Source: Lepus europaeus
Taxonomy: Eukaryota > Chordata > Mammalia > Lagomorpha > Leporidae
NCBI RefSeq assembly: GCF_033115175.1
Contig: NC_084837.1
Span: 9,376,266 to 9,440,265, forward strand
DNA length: 64,000 bases
Direction of reading: 5' to 3'
Both the position numbers and the translations under genes were made by a program. Position 1 is the stretch's first letter; the number at the start of each line of letters is the position of its first letter. Shown piece by piece: positions 45,512 through 57,584 of the stretch. The notes under the pieces are model-generated. The model had not been told where the DNA came from, did no database searches, and saw only the letters and a program-made list of their open reading frames with translations.

Positions 45512-47544
45512 CTGCAAGACACCACCCGGCCCCTCAGCGCCCAGAGGCCCCGCTGCGCCAGCCCCAGGTCTGGGGTCTTCTGTCCACGGGACCCCCAGCT
45601 GAGTGGCCGGGGTGGGGAGGGGCATGGGAGTGAGGAGTAGGAAGGAGCTGGGCCCCAGCAGGTTGGACGGGGGGAGTGGGACTTAGTGCCTGGTGTTCTG
45701 CCGGGAGAGCGCGAGTCAGGGCAGCTGGGGCAAGCGGAGGCTGCAGAACCAGAGGCCTAAGGCCGGCTGGCCTCCAGATGTGAGTGACAAAGACGCGGAT
45801 GGATGGGACAGACAGAAGTAAGGCGGGTGGCGAGCCCTCGGCGCGGGTGCTCCAGGGGCTGTTTCCATGCGGGTGCCAAGGATGAGAACAAAACGCTCCC
45901 TGTGGCGGGTCACTTCCTTCCTGGGACCCAGGGCGGGAGGGGCCTGGGTCATGGCTGCCAGGTTAGTGACGTGCGGCCCCCACGCGCACGAGTGCCATGT
46001 CTGGGCTGAGCCACAGTGAGACCGCTGAGGACGCGAGTTCAGAGTTAGCACCGGGGATGCACAGAGACAGGAATTTTTAAAAACCTTGTTCCAACTGTCT
46101 CACATTTCCCCAATATGGTCATCTTCAGTGCTGGGTATTATTCAGGGCCTACGGGCCGCCCTGGGAGGGGCAGAGGCGGGGGCTGCTCACTTGGCCTCCA
46201 TGGGTCCAGCAAATATCCCCCGCCCCCACCAATGGCCCCTTGAATGAGAAGCCTAAAGACATAATGGAAGAAAAAAAAAAAACATTTAAAAATTCTCCTT
46301 TTCCTAAAACATCAAAAAGGGTAAAGATTCAGGCCTTCGAACAGGCAGCTGTCCACGGACTGGCGGCCAGTGCTGGGGCGTGGCGGGCAAAGCTGCCTGA
46401 GATGCAGCATCCCATCTGGGCGCCGGTTCAAGTCCCGGCTGCCCCACTTCCAATCCAGCTCCCTGCTAAGGCGCCTGGGAAAGCAGTGGGAGACGGCCCA
46501 AGTGTTTGGGCCCTGCACCCATGTGGGAGACCTGGAGGAAGCCACAGCTGGGGTTGTTGCGGCCATTTGGGGAGTGAACCAGCAGATGGAAGATCTCTCC
46601 GTCTCTCCCTCTCTAATCCTGCCTTTCAAATAAATAAAAACTAAAGCTTTAAACAAATGCACTGAGTACTTTTCTATTAAAATAATTCATCCTGCTTGGC
46701 AATGCAAGGGCACTTTAAGAATATTTTCCACACTGAAGTGTCTCGGAGTTCGTCTATTTGAGTTTCCTAGGCCACGTTTGGTGCAAGGCATGAGGGAAGT
46801 GCGCCCTTTGTGCTGCCATGGACTGGGTTTGCATTCCAGCCAGTCAATCAGAATCACTACTGCCAGGGACAACATCACCAGACACAGTGACGTCCCTGGA
46901 GCCAGCCTCTTCCGACAGCGTCTCCCAGCGTGAGACTTGGGGCTCTGGCGAGCACTCTAAACGCTCTCCCTCCTGGCCTCTAACCGTGCACCCTACAAAG
47001 ACTGCTGTGCATCATAGAAATGGTGAATGTTGAGGTGGGGGATAAACCCATCGCTCCACCTGCTTCCTACACACGGTGTCCACGTGTCCAACGTCACAGT
47101 GCAACCCAGAAATATCGACAGTTACGGTGTCAGCCTCAAAAACCTGCAGCGGAGGTAAAGCAAAGAGTGGAATCCACTGCCCACCTGGACCACACGCCAG
47201 TTCAACTCTGCCCAGGGGGCACCAGCAGGCCGGTTAGTGCCTATGTTTGTATGAGCCATTTCCATGGCAAAGAGGATAGGGTAGCGCCATCACCTGGTAT
47301 CAGTATATCCATCATCCAACACACGCAGCCACCTGTTTTTAGCCATGCTGTGATGTCAGCTGGAATTCAAGAACATGTGAACTTGAACACAGCCCTGTGC
47401 TGACCTGGAGGTGGGTGAGATCTGTGATAACATGGGGGTGTGTAACAAACACCCTGAGGCAACTGGGACATGCGGGGTCCCCGAAGGCAAGGCCCATCAG
47501 CCCTCATGGTCGGTCCAGCCGCAGTGGCAACCCCAGGCACCCAC
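45512..47544 (-). other. ADAMTS17 intron (2033 bp)
   Basis: This GT-AG intron lies between two thrombospondin-repeat exons. It contains one plus-strand SINE (46362-46646). The rest is unique, with a moderately AT-rich part at 46650-47380. No RNA gene or extra exon is recognised. Confidence 0.75.
46362..46646 (+). repeat. C-repeat SINE
   Basis: Plus-strand copy with a CGGTTCAAGTCCCGGCTGCC box B region and CTTTCAAATAAATAAAAAC tail. Confidence 0.85.
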
Positions 47545-47749
47545 CTGTGACCACTCTGACGCCTCCCAGATGGACAGACAGTCTTGGCCTTCGCAGCTCT
47601 GCACTGGCGATGGCCGGGGGCCCGGGCAGTAGAGGGGCCGTGTGGCGACGTGGGTGCCATTTTGCAGCTGGTACACGCAGGTCACCTCCCGATGTTGGAT
47701 GCCCTTCTCACAGGTGGCCGAGCAGGAGCTCCACGGGCCTGCCACCCAC
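47545..47749 (-). CDS. ADAMTS17: ADAMTS17 exon: thrombospondin type 1 repeat (fourth from last)
   Basis: This coding exon belongs to a secreted ADAMTS-family zinc metalloprotease of the extracellular matrix. It encodes 68 residues after a split codon. They begin [13 protein letters not shown], the tryptophan pair and CxxTC motif of a thrombospondin type 1 repeat; CxxS/TC is the known O-fucosylation consensus. One N-glycosylation sequon (NGT) lies near residue 30. The exon ends in WEASEWSQ, which supplies the tryptophans of the next repeat. The acceptor is TGAGCAG before 47749 and the donor is GTGGGT after 47545. The exon starts with the last base of a codon and ends in phase 0, matching the next exon. 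Such repeats bind matrix and assist secretion in this family (family knowledge). Assignment to ADAMTS17 rather than ADAMTS19 rests on the PLAC end of the protein. Confidence 0.85.
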
Positions 47750-49099
47750 CTGCTCAGAGAGAGGAGAGAGACGGTGAGCGTGAGGGGAGGCCGGCTCCCT
47801 GCTGCCCCAGGGGCCTTCTGCATGGCTGGCGCCCCCTGGTGGGGGTAAGGAGACAGAGGCAGAGAGCTTTGCAATCAACTCCGGAAATGGTTTCAGAGCT
47901 TCCGAGCAGGTGGGGCGGCCTGAGTGGACTCGGGTTCAGTGACTCTCAGCACGCAACATGGCTACGTCAGGCTGAGCTGCTGTTCACGATGGTCACTCCC
48001 CACTGCCTGTGGTCACGGGCATGCTTTGTTCAGAGGGCGGTGAGTGGCCCTGTGCTGCCTGTGTCCTTGCAATGGCTCTGCGTGCGGTTCCATGGTTCGG
48101 CTCCCACTCCCTGCTTCCTGCCCTCTGCCACACCAACAGCAGGTGGCAGTGCAGGGGACTGTGCCTACGCCTAAGGTCGGCGGTGACACGGTGTGACGCT
48201 GGTGCCCCCCCGGGGATGCTGGGGCTGTTGGTTCCTGCACCTTTAGCTGACCGACCCAGCCCCTGACCAAGAGCTCTAGTGCCAGGTCCTCCCTGACCAC
48301 GGGAACAGTGGCCGTGACCCTCAAGGCTGGCGGCCCGGGACCGCAGGATGACACAGCGTGCTGGGGTGCGGCGTGACAGGGCTCTTCTCAAGTTTCATCT
48401 GCCTCCTAGTGCTGAAATGTCTGGATTTCTGTCAGGGTCCCTGTTGGTCCCAGGGTGCTGGGGAGCAGCTCAGGTCACACCTAGGTCCCTAAAAGACTCC
48501 TTTGCTTTCTCTCTTGTCCTTAAACCATCCTAGCTCCCAAGAGATCACCACTGGATGGCGCAGCTCCACCCGCTTGGGCAGCCACTCAGTCTCTCCCCGA
48601 GTCCAACAGTTCCTGCTTCCATGTGACCAGGCCTTGCTGCCCAGCCATGCAGGACACCGTGGCAGCTCCTGGAGGCTGGCTCCTCTGACGTGGGACCCCG
48701 GTCCAGCGAGGGACCCTCCTCTTTCCGGGCCTATGAGAGGCAGGCATGGAGCTGTAGTGCTGGCCATGGGGTGTGGCTGCAAGCACCATGGGTAAACCGC
48801 CTATAAATGGCTACAACCGTGTGGCATGCGGACCTCACCGATTACGGCTGGACGGGCAGGAGGCGGGGATTCGGCAGGGGGAATGAGTGTTCCACTCAGT
48901 GCGACAACTGCTCAAACCGAGGGAAACCCAACCAACGTCTATGCCCTTCCCCACTTCCGTCAGCAGGGACCGAGTCCCGGCCATCCCAATGCTCGCTCCC
49001 TAATCAAACGGGCGAGACGGCCCAGGCGTGCGTGGAAGCAGCAGGTGGGCAGCCCCCTCCTGGGTGTTTCCTATAGCCTCTGCACCCTCGTTGGCTTGA

Positions 49100-49445
49100 A
49101 AAATCCGACCTATGGGGAGAGAGGGTCCCAGGCGGGGGTGGGAGAGGGCAGGAGAGTCTGACATGTGCCACAGCACGGCAACTCAGAGGACAGCCAGTCG
49201 CAGAAACACAGATGCCGATTTGCGGTACCTCGCGAGGTCAAGTTCACAGAGACAGAGAACGTGGTTGCCGGGGTTGGGGCTGGAGTGGAGGCTGGGAAAT
49301 GGAGAGTTTGCCGAGTCGACTTTGAGCTTGGGAGAAGGAAGACTCCCGGGCATGGATGGTGGTGATGGGTGTGCGACACTGCAAATTGAGCTGTGCATGT
49401 AAGAACGGTGGGGATGGCAGAGTTTATGTGCATTTTCCCACAACT
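49100..49445 (+). repeat. old L1 3' UTR fragment
   Basis: GTGGTTGCCGGGGTTGGGGC, GCATGGATGGTGGTGATGGG and AGTTTATGTGCATTTTCCC occur in the order of an L1M-type 3' UTR (consensus from memory). Confidence 0.55.
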
Positions 49446-50319
49446 CCCAGAAAAACGGGTGACAGCAGAGGGTGGTTAGAATCAGGCGCCAAGGAAGAGA
49501 CAAAGGTGAGACAACAGGCTGCTTTCCAGCTTCGTGTTCAGACCTGGCACCTGCAGGCGGGGTGCACACGTTCCCCACGCGAATGCGGCACAGCCTGCTG
49601 TGGGCGGAGCCGTCTGCGGGAGCTGCTGTCCACAGGCCGTGGGCATCAGCTCTCTATGGTTTATCTTAGCTGGTTTTTGGCCTGACCATGTGCTCCTAAT
49701 CTCGGCACGTAATGAGCTATGGAAAGAAAATGATTTTTTTTTTTTAATTCTTCTTCTGTGTGCATGTGGCTGGTACCATTTCACGCTCACAGTGGCGGCT
49801 GCGGGAGCCCCAAGTTCCAGGACACCTGAACAACACCGACACTGAACATAGCGATAAACGCTCATTCAGTCCAAGTGAACAACTTGGCAAAGCAGCCGCG
49901 GCCCTGCGAGATGCGACGGTTCCAGCCACCACCTACACTTTATCGTCTTCCATTTGTGCTCCCCAAAGCCTGAAGAGCGAGTTGATGGCCACGTTTGAGT
50001 CGGCAGCTCTTCTCAGAGGTCGTGTCTAGAATGCTTGGGACAGGAGGGTTTCCGGGGTTTGGACTCGGAAGTGTGTGCACAGACACAGTGAGGGACCTTG
50101 TGGATGGCACCCAAGCCTAAACATGAGACTAATGTCTCACATATACCCCAGGCACAAGGGCCGAAAGTGATTTCTGCATTTTCAGTGCACCTGCGTTCTG
50201 TGTCGGGGTGGAGTTTCCGACACCACATTGGCGCTCAGAACATTTAGATTATGGAGCATTTTGGATTTCAGATAGGGATGCCAGCCTGGGCCTGGGGTCC
50301 TGTCACCGCACTGAGAACG

Positions 50320-50995
50320 TGTGGGCAGCCCGGCGACTGTGGAGACGCCGTGCTCTGTTGCTGTGACAGATCGCCACAAACGTGTACGGCCCAGAGCACA
50401 CATTTGCTACGTCAGGATTCTGAGGTCAGAGGTCTGACACGAGGCTCCCTGGCCAGGGGGGCTGGTCCCCTCTCGGGGATCCCACAGAATAATCGCTCCC
50501 TTGCCTCCTTTTCTGGCTCCTGGAGGCTGCCACAGTCCTCAGTGTGGAGTGGCTCCCTCCACTGTCAAGGCCAGCCAAGGCTGTCTGAGTCCTACAGTGC
50601 ACCCTCCACCCCTCTCCTTCCTCCCCCCTCCACTTGTAAGGACCCTCTCCGATGATCTAGAATCATCCATTTGGAGGCCAGCTGATTAGGAACCTGCACT
50701 AGCTTTCCTGGGCTACTGTTAAGACAACAGAAATGCATTCTTGCTCTGATGCAGGATGTCCCAAATGAAGGTGTTGGCTCCTTCCCAGGGCGAACCTCAG
50801 AACCCCGCCCTGAGTTCTCACGACATCTGGGAGCCCTGGGTGGTCCCTGGCTTGTGGCTGCCCCTCTCCCCTGGTGCTCTCCCTGGATCTTCTCACCAGG
50901 TCACCCCGCATCTCCGCCAGGTGCATCGGCCGTGACCCTACTTCCACTAAGGTTGTATTCAGAGATGCTGGGTCAGGACACCGGTGGGGGACAGC
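50320..50995 (-). repeat. MaLR-like repeats, antisense
   Basis: GCTGTGACAGATCGCCACAAAC, GGATTCTGAGGTCAGAGG and TCTGGCTCCTGGAGGCTGCC, then a second start CCTGGGCTACTGTTAAGACA at about 50708, resemble MLT-type LTRs read backwards. Two copies or a broken one. Confidence 0.4.
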
Positions 50996-51071
50996 ACACA
51001 CCCCTCCACACAGCTGACCTGCCTGCAACCTAACACACTCACAGACACCAGGCCTGTAGAGGCAGCAAGAC

Positions 51072-51168
51072 CGGCCCACGGCCCACTGCCCACGGCCCCC
51101 AGCCCCCAGCCCATGGCCTACGGCCCACGGCCCACTGCCCACAGCCCCCGGCCCACGGCCCCCCAGCC
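51072..51168. repeat. 49-bp tandem duplication, GGCCCACGG-rich
   Basis: Two units start CGGCCCACGGCCCACTGCCC at 51072 and 51121, each with inner repeats of GGCCCAC. Confidence 0.85.
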
Positions 51169-52794
51169 TCTGCGCTCCCAGCCAGGGCTTCCTGCCTTCC
51201 ATTTCTCTCAGCACACTTCCAGCTCAGGGCACCTGACCAGCCCCGAGAGTGAAAGTCGTCCACACTGGGAGTGAGACTGTCTCAGATTCTCAGCAGGACC
51301 CTGGCGCCGACAGACCCAAGGTCAAGTCCTCACTCTGCAGAACCACAGCTGTGCGGCTGCGGCAGGTCAGCCCTCGGTGCTCGGTGTCACCTCGCAGGCT
51401 CGTGGGTGGGTCAGCGGGGACCTCAGCCTGGGCCGGGCAGGGGGCAGCCGCCATGACTGCCGGGATGGTGACTCTCCATCCAGGCGTCAGCTCGGCCAAG
51501 AGGAATTGTTCTTCAGAGCCCTGTGGGAGGGGCCGTCCGGGTCGATAATCTGAACCCAAACACGGACAATTTCTTCCTGATTCCCAGCATATTTGCAGGA
51601 TTGGGGTGAAAGGAACAGAAAACCAGCACAAGGCCCTGGAGACTGGGACCCGCGACTTGGCACAAGTGATTTCCAACTTTGAGCTCCGAGGTCCTCCTCG
51701 GTGACACAGGGCCAGGGCAGAGCACACACGGGAGGCAAAGCATCCAGGAGACGCCTGGCCAGGTGCCCGGCGATGAGCATCCTCCCTGTCCCCAGGGCAG
51801 GGCTGCTGTCCACTGGGCTGTGGCTGCCCCGCCGAGGAAGCCCGTACGCTCTACTCGGCCCCTCCTGGGGCACCGGCAGCTCCGTGTACCAGGTGTGCCG
51901 CACACCTGGGGTGAAGGACATGCAGAGGCCGGCTGCTGCCGAGAGCCCCGTCTCCCAGCCCCTGCCACGCGACAGCCTGGAAGTCCCGGGCAGTGTCTGC
52001 CCCTCCCATCTGCCCAAGATGGAATCCCTCTCACAGCTCCTGGCGGACTGGAGCCGCAACTGCATTATGAAACACATCAGAGCGCAACTCGGACACGTGC
52101 CATTTACGGTCTCTGAAGGTACGGGCGGCTCTCACCGAGCAGATGTCCACCAGGAGGGGCGGGCGAGGAGGTGCGAGTGTGACGTCACGAGCGGGCTGCA
52201 GGGCTCCGCTGGCAGACCCCGGGGCCACTTTACGGCCGCACGTGATGTCTCAGCTCAGCCTGTCTCCATTTAAAACCCGAGGATTATGAGCTCCCATATA
52301 CGTGTCCCTGCAAAGTCGTATGATTCACATATTTGTTTTTTTTAACAAGAAATGAGAACCTGAAGTGCATCTCGAGGGGCGACCTGCTGGCCTGCGGGGG
52401 CGGCTCGGCAGGAGCAGGTTCCTCTGCTGGTGGGGGGGCAGTCTTCCCCTCGGCCAAGTGCTCTTCTGCAGGGTGAACGGGGGTGCCGGGGGAAGGACCC
52501 CCTTCCGGCCCTGAATCCAGATCAATGTGCTTATTGCTGAGGTCGAGGACGCCCCTGAAAACTGGGGTGGGGGCTGTCAGGATCGGGGACGATCCCAAGC
52601 GCCCCGAGAAGTCCTTGGTCATCACAGCTCGTTCTCCCCTGCAGGGCAGGACGGACGGATGGATTCTCACCTGCTGCCAAAGCACAGCCGAAGGGGCAGT
52701 GTCTCCAGTTAAGCTGACCTCCTTCCAGAGCCTCCCACGTGCCCAGCCACACCCCCAGCAGGACCTTGGTAAGGACCCTGTGCGGGTCTAGTCC

Positions 52795-52880
52795 AGAGGT
52801 GAGGGGACCGAGGCACAGAGCAGTTGAGGGACCTGCTCAAGGTCGCAGGGCAGTGAGGGTAGGGCAGAGTTCACATACCA
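52795..52880 (-). repeat. MIR-like fragment
   Basis: GAGGCACAGAGCAGTTGAGG, then CTGCTCAAGGTCGCAGGGC, is the complement of the MIR core. Confidence 0.6.
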
Positions 52881-52889
52881 CAGTGTGCA

Positions 52890-53432
52890 GCCATTTACAG
52901 AGTACCAGTGTGTTCACAGCTGTGAGACCACCACTCACTCTGGAGCGTTTTTATCATATCACAAAGCATCCTCAGAACCCCTTCACCCTCACCCCCGACT
53001 CCCCCGATCACTGCCAGCCCAAGGTCACCCCTATCTGATGGCTGTCACTCTAGACTTGTCTACTCCGGACATTTTGTTTGAATGGCATCCCATAATACGT
53101 GATGCTTTGCCATCATTTCTTTCAAGTGGCACAGCGTCTCTAAAGCTCATCCGTGTATCGCCTGTCACGTATCTGCCTTATATTACTGATAAGAGCCCGT
53201 TCTGTGGCGACATCACACTTCATTCGCGAATTCACCAAGCGATAGAAGTCTGGGCTGTTCCTCTGTTGCAGACATCGGAACACTGTTCTTGCGAACATCT
53301 GTGTGCAAGTTTCTGAGCAGACAGACGTCCTCACTTCTCTGGGCTCACACCCAGGAGTGGGGTTGCTGAATCCCATGGTAGCCAGCACTATTTCCCAAGG
53401 TAAATGCCCCATTTTACATCCCCACTGGTTGG
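52890..53432 (-). repeat. old L1 3' UTR/ORF2 end, antisense
   Basis: CTAGACTTGTCTACTCCGGA, ATGGCATCCCATAATACGTG, AAGCTCATCCGTGTATCG and CCCAGGAGTGGGGTTGCTG follow an L1M 3' end read backwards. Confidence 0.6.
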
Positions 53433-53668
53433 TGTCCTGGCTGCTCCCTGCTGTGGCCTGGGAAAGCAGTAGAAGATGGTCCAAGGGCTTGGGCCCCTGC
53501 ACCCACATGGGAGACCAGGAAGAAGCTCCTGGCTCCTGGCTTCAGCCTGCCCTAGTGCTGGCCATTGCAGCCGCTTGGGGAGTGAACCAGTGGATAGAAA
53601 ATCTCTCTAATCTCTCTCTGTAACTCTGCCTTTCAAATAAATAAAATCTTTAAAATAAAAAAAAAAAA
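53433..53668 (+). repeat. C-repeat SINE, 5' truncated
   Basis: Starts at CTGGCTGCTCCCTGCTGTGG and runs to CTTTCAAATAAATAAAATC with an A tail. A second A run (53690-53710) follows. Confidence 0.82.
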
Positions 53669-53859
53669 AGAACTATGCCTGGATTTCAAAATTAAAAAAA
53701 AAAAAAAAAAGTGTGACCTAGCAGCTCTGTGTCCAGAGACAGAGGAGTCCTTACAGAGTGGGGATCACAGGACGCACGGGGGTCACAGGACGCATGGGCA
53801 GCAGTCCCTCTGTATCGGTGCTTTTGTTTCCTGCTGAGTCAGCTACTCACGGACAACCA

Positions 53860-54450
53860 TGGTCTGAAAACATTCAATGGAAAATTCCAGAAATAGGTTT
53901 GAAATTTCACACTGCTCTGTGTATGCAATGCAATCTCACGCTGTCCCAGGATCTAGGGTTTCCAGCCCGGGATCTACAGTAGCCCGTTGTCCAGGGCATC
54001 CAATGCACGTGCTGCCCACCGCCCGTCACCCAGGAGCCTTCGGGGTTAGCCTGGGTGGACTGTTGGGGACTTGGTGTCAATGGCCTGTGTGTACGCGAGG
54101 CCCCAAAACATAGCAGCCGTGCTCGGATTGCCAGAGAGAAGCTACGCAGTAAGAGAAAGGGGAACTCTCCCGACTTGCCCAAGAAACAGAAACGGCACAC
54201 TGAGGTTGCACGGTGGGAGCGAGGAGGAGTTTTCTGCCTAGGAATCGGGAGGGAGGGAAGGGGAGTGTGTGCACCTCTGCTGTTGTCCTTCCAACTGCGA
54301 AGCTACGGTCCTGGGGCAGCAGCGCTTAGTAAGGGTGGAGAGGCACTCAAGTGTGCGAGCGGGCACATGGGCGACGCGGCGTACACAGGTCGCTACTGGC
54401 TGCAGCTTCAGGCAGCCTACGGGAGTCGCGGGCCGTGTTCCCCGAGGACG
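53860..54450 (+). mobile_element. Tigger-type DNA transposon remnant
   Basis: AATGGAAAATTCCAGAAATA, GCAATCTCACGCTGTCC, AGAGAGAAGCTACGCAG, CTGCGAAGCTACGG and GGTCGCTACTGGCTGCAG match the same element as 61385-62880 in order. The 295-codon open frame crossing it is not the transposase frame throughout. Confidence 0.55.
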
Positions 54451-54835
54451 AGGGGGGATCTGTGTCTACGGGGAGCCCCCTGGCCGGCAGGCTCACGGTG
54501 CACAGCCTCTGACTCAGCCAGCCCGGATCACATCACGGGAAGCAAACAAGCCTGGCCGGTGTATGAGATACACAGAACAAGGGAAAGGATGGCGCGCACT
54601 GCGCAGGCCGTGGGGAGGCCTGCCAGTCGCACCCCTGCTAAGGGACTGCTGCCCACAGCCCCACAGCCGGGCTCTCCTTTGTGGGTCTACGCATACGTGG
54701 TACAAACACGAAACTGTGGGTGGGCAGCAGATACAGGCCCCAGGGGAAGGGAGGAGAGTGGGGCTGGGAGTACATCTGTCACGAATCATCACATCAAAGA
54801 CAGTGAACATGGTAACTGGGCGGACTGGGAGGTGC

Positions 54836-55125
54836 AGGGGCCAACGCTGTGGTGCAGTGGGGAAAGCCACTGCCTGGGACACCAGCATCCACATGGGCGC
54901 CAGTTCATGTCCCAGCTGCTCCACTCCCAACCCAGTCCCTGAAAACGGCCTGGGAAAAGCAGAAGAAGATGGCCCAAGGATGTGTGTCCCTGCCACCCAC
55001 TTGGGAGATCCAGATGAAGCTCCTGGCTTCCGCTTGGCCCAGCCTTGGCCGTCGTAGCCATCTGGGGAGTGACCCAGCGGATGATCCCTCTGTCTTCCCC
55101 TCTCCAGCTATGACTTTGGTCCATC
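54836..55125 (+). repeat. C-repeat SINE, tail degenerate
   Basis: Plus-strand copy from AGGGGCCAACGCTGTGGTGC through GCAGAAGAAGATGGCCCAAG; the 3' end fades near TATGACTTTGG. Confidence 0.75.
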
Positions 55126-55334
55126 TCAGGGCCTCTCTGTACACACAGAAATCTTTATAAGCGTGCTTTCAGAGGCCACACTCAGGCTAGTGTGTACTCA
55201 CTGATCTTGGCCTCAGGGAGCGGCTGAGACCTGGTCACCTGCAAACGTGGTGCCTGGAGTAAGGGGCAGCCACCCGACCCCAGCCCATAATGGCCGTGTG
55301 GTCAAGGGTTGCCATATCTGCCATTTATTTTTAT

Positions 55335-55556
55335 TCTTAAAGATTTTATTTATTTACTGGAGAGGTAGAATTACAGACAGTGAGAGGGAGAGGAGACAGA
55401 AAGAGAGGTCTTCCATCTGCTGGTTCACTCTCCAAATGGCAGCAACAGCTGGAGCGGCACTGATCCAATTCCCAGGCCATAGCAGAGAGCTGGATCGGAA
55501 GTGGAGCAGCCAGGACCAGTGCCCATGTGGGATGCCCACCATATCACAGTGCAGCC
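55335..55556 (-). repeat. C-repeat SINE, internally deleted
   Basis: Minus-strand copy with TTAAAGATTTTATTTATTTAC. The usual middle (source of the TGGGTCTCCCA-type stretch) is missing between 55465 and 55475. Confidence 0.72.
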
Positions 55557-57584
55557 CTGGAATGGGTCTTCAAAACCAGACAACTTCTGTGGGAACTAGG
55601 CCATGTCTGCTGGGGAACTGGGCCCTGCAGCCTCCAGGCTAGGACTTCACACTTTGATATCCCAGCAGGCCGTGTGTGGCCCGCTGTGCAGGTGCACAGC
55701 TCTCAGCCCACGAGGACATGGCCCCGATGTAGCTGTTTCCTCCTGGGCTTGGACCACCACATCCCGTGGCACACATGCGCTAGTCTGCCTTAGGGCTGGC
55801 TCATGGTCACCCCAGGCCTAAGGTGATGCGGGAGAAAAGACTGCTCCAGGTAAATGGGGCGGCACGGCTGTCCCAGTATGCCAGTCTGAGTGGTGCCCAA
55901 CAGGCACAAGCACCACCATCCTGAACTGAGAGGGCCCCAGCAGGCAACGCGATTCACTGTGAAAACACGTGGCCAACGCCTGGCGCTCCGGCCTCCCTGC
56001 TGCCCCGCTCGGGCGAGGAAAGCGCTCAGCATCTCATGGGACTCCTAGGAAAGATTCCTGGGGGAGTTCAGGGCTGCCCTGGGCACGGTGCTCGGAGGCA
56101 GGGCTCCGGCAGGGCCACACGCGGCTTCCCGTAGGCAGCGTTGGGAGCAAGGAGTCCGTGGCTCTGCCTGCTTCCCCAGCCAGGGCACAGGGGCTCCAGG
56201 GCTGCCCAGGCCACTCAGGAGCCTGCAGGGGGCGACCCTGCTGCTCCATGTCCAATCCTGGTGCCTCCACCTCTGGGGCTGGTTACCGGTACTGGTGTTT
56301 CTTGTTGTGGCCGGTAAAGCCCACAGCCCTGGGGAACCTGCAAACAGACTGCCCGGGGTGATGGACACTAGCTGGACCCACGTGGGGTCAGCTGGTGCCT
56401 GAGGACCCAAATCCTCAGGCAGGGGCAGGCACATGGCAGCGTCTGATGTCCAAGGGTGCCTGGGCTGCAGGACTTGCCGTAACAGCTCTCGGCACGGGTG
56501 ACAGCTGCGACACTGACGGCCATGCGTCCTCCCTTCTGGGTGGCCGGGGTGCTCTGCCTCCTACACGCTCCAGCTCCTCCCCTATCCTCAAAGCACAGCC
56601 TGCCCTGCCCTTGTGCCAGCCTTTGATTCCTCTACTCCGTGGTTCACTTGACACTTTGTCTTTTGCAGACCTGACCTATGCCGTGGCTTCCACAGGTGCT
56701 TGGTACAAGGGATCCCTGGCTCCCCACCTGGGCAGCTGCGGGGCTGAGTGACTGACAGGGAGTCCCACAAGCCTGTGCGTCTGGGCCTGCATGAGCCACT
56801 CTTCCTTCCCCCGTGGCCCAGGCCTGGTGGCCACTCCCTTTCCAAAGAGCAGACATGAGGGGTTAGGATCTGGGAGTCGGCGTGGGCTACAGGCTGTGTC
56901 ATGTCCGAGCCACTCAACCCCCACAGGGAACCTCAGATCTGTGGCCCCATCTCCACACCCAGGCTATCCCTCACCTGGGTGCCGCCCACCTGTAATCTCC
57001 TCCCCCTTCCAGGTAAGCCATGCTTTAGCCACACCACTTCCTCACTCCCAAAGCTGCACTGGTTCCCGAGTGTCCACTCAGGTCTGGCATTTAAAGCCAG
57101 TCTGAGAACGCAGTCATTCAGCCAGCCCAGGTTCCCCATCGTCCCACCAAGGAACAGATGCATCCAGGAATACGCGTTGGCAGACGGAAGTGAGACGCTG
57201 GACTAAGGGAAATGTGAGTTCGGACAGATGGAGGTAGGAGGAACCAGCTGGCCCCAGGCCCTCCGCCTGCCCCAGAGCCGGCAGCGCCGTCCCTCTGCCC
57301 AGCACCCATCCGCATTTTGTTCAGTCCGCCAGTCTCATGTCTGCTCCTCCAGGAGCTCCATGCAGGGTCCACACTGTGCCCTCCTCCTCCTCCTCCTCCT
57401 CCCGTGCTCCCAGGGCTCTCTACGTGGTCTGACTCTCCCCCCCAGTCTCACCTTGCTACAGCTCGGAGGCTCCTAGGAGCTAAGTCGTTTGCTTCTCGTC
57501 CACAGTCCTGCCCAGGCCCAGCTGTCCCTGTGTGAAGTGGGGTGAATGACTTCCCAGAACTCGGTGCTCACACAGATGTGGTAA

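Noticed and set aside
51487-52077. minus-strand frame considered as an upstream ADAMTS17 spacer exon
   Set aside because: The stretch NQEEIVRVWVQIIDPDG looks protein-like, but there are no ADAMTS spacer motifs and no acceptor/donor pair with the required phase.
52284-52685. minus-strand frame with a proline/glutamate-rich part
   Set aside because: No recognised family, no splice signals, and the composition follows local GC.
54055-54942. 295-residue plus-strand open frame
   Set aside because: It crosses a Tigger remnant, unique DNA and a SINE start, and is not one homologous protein.
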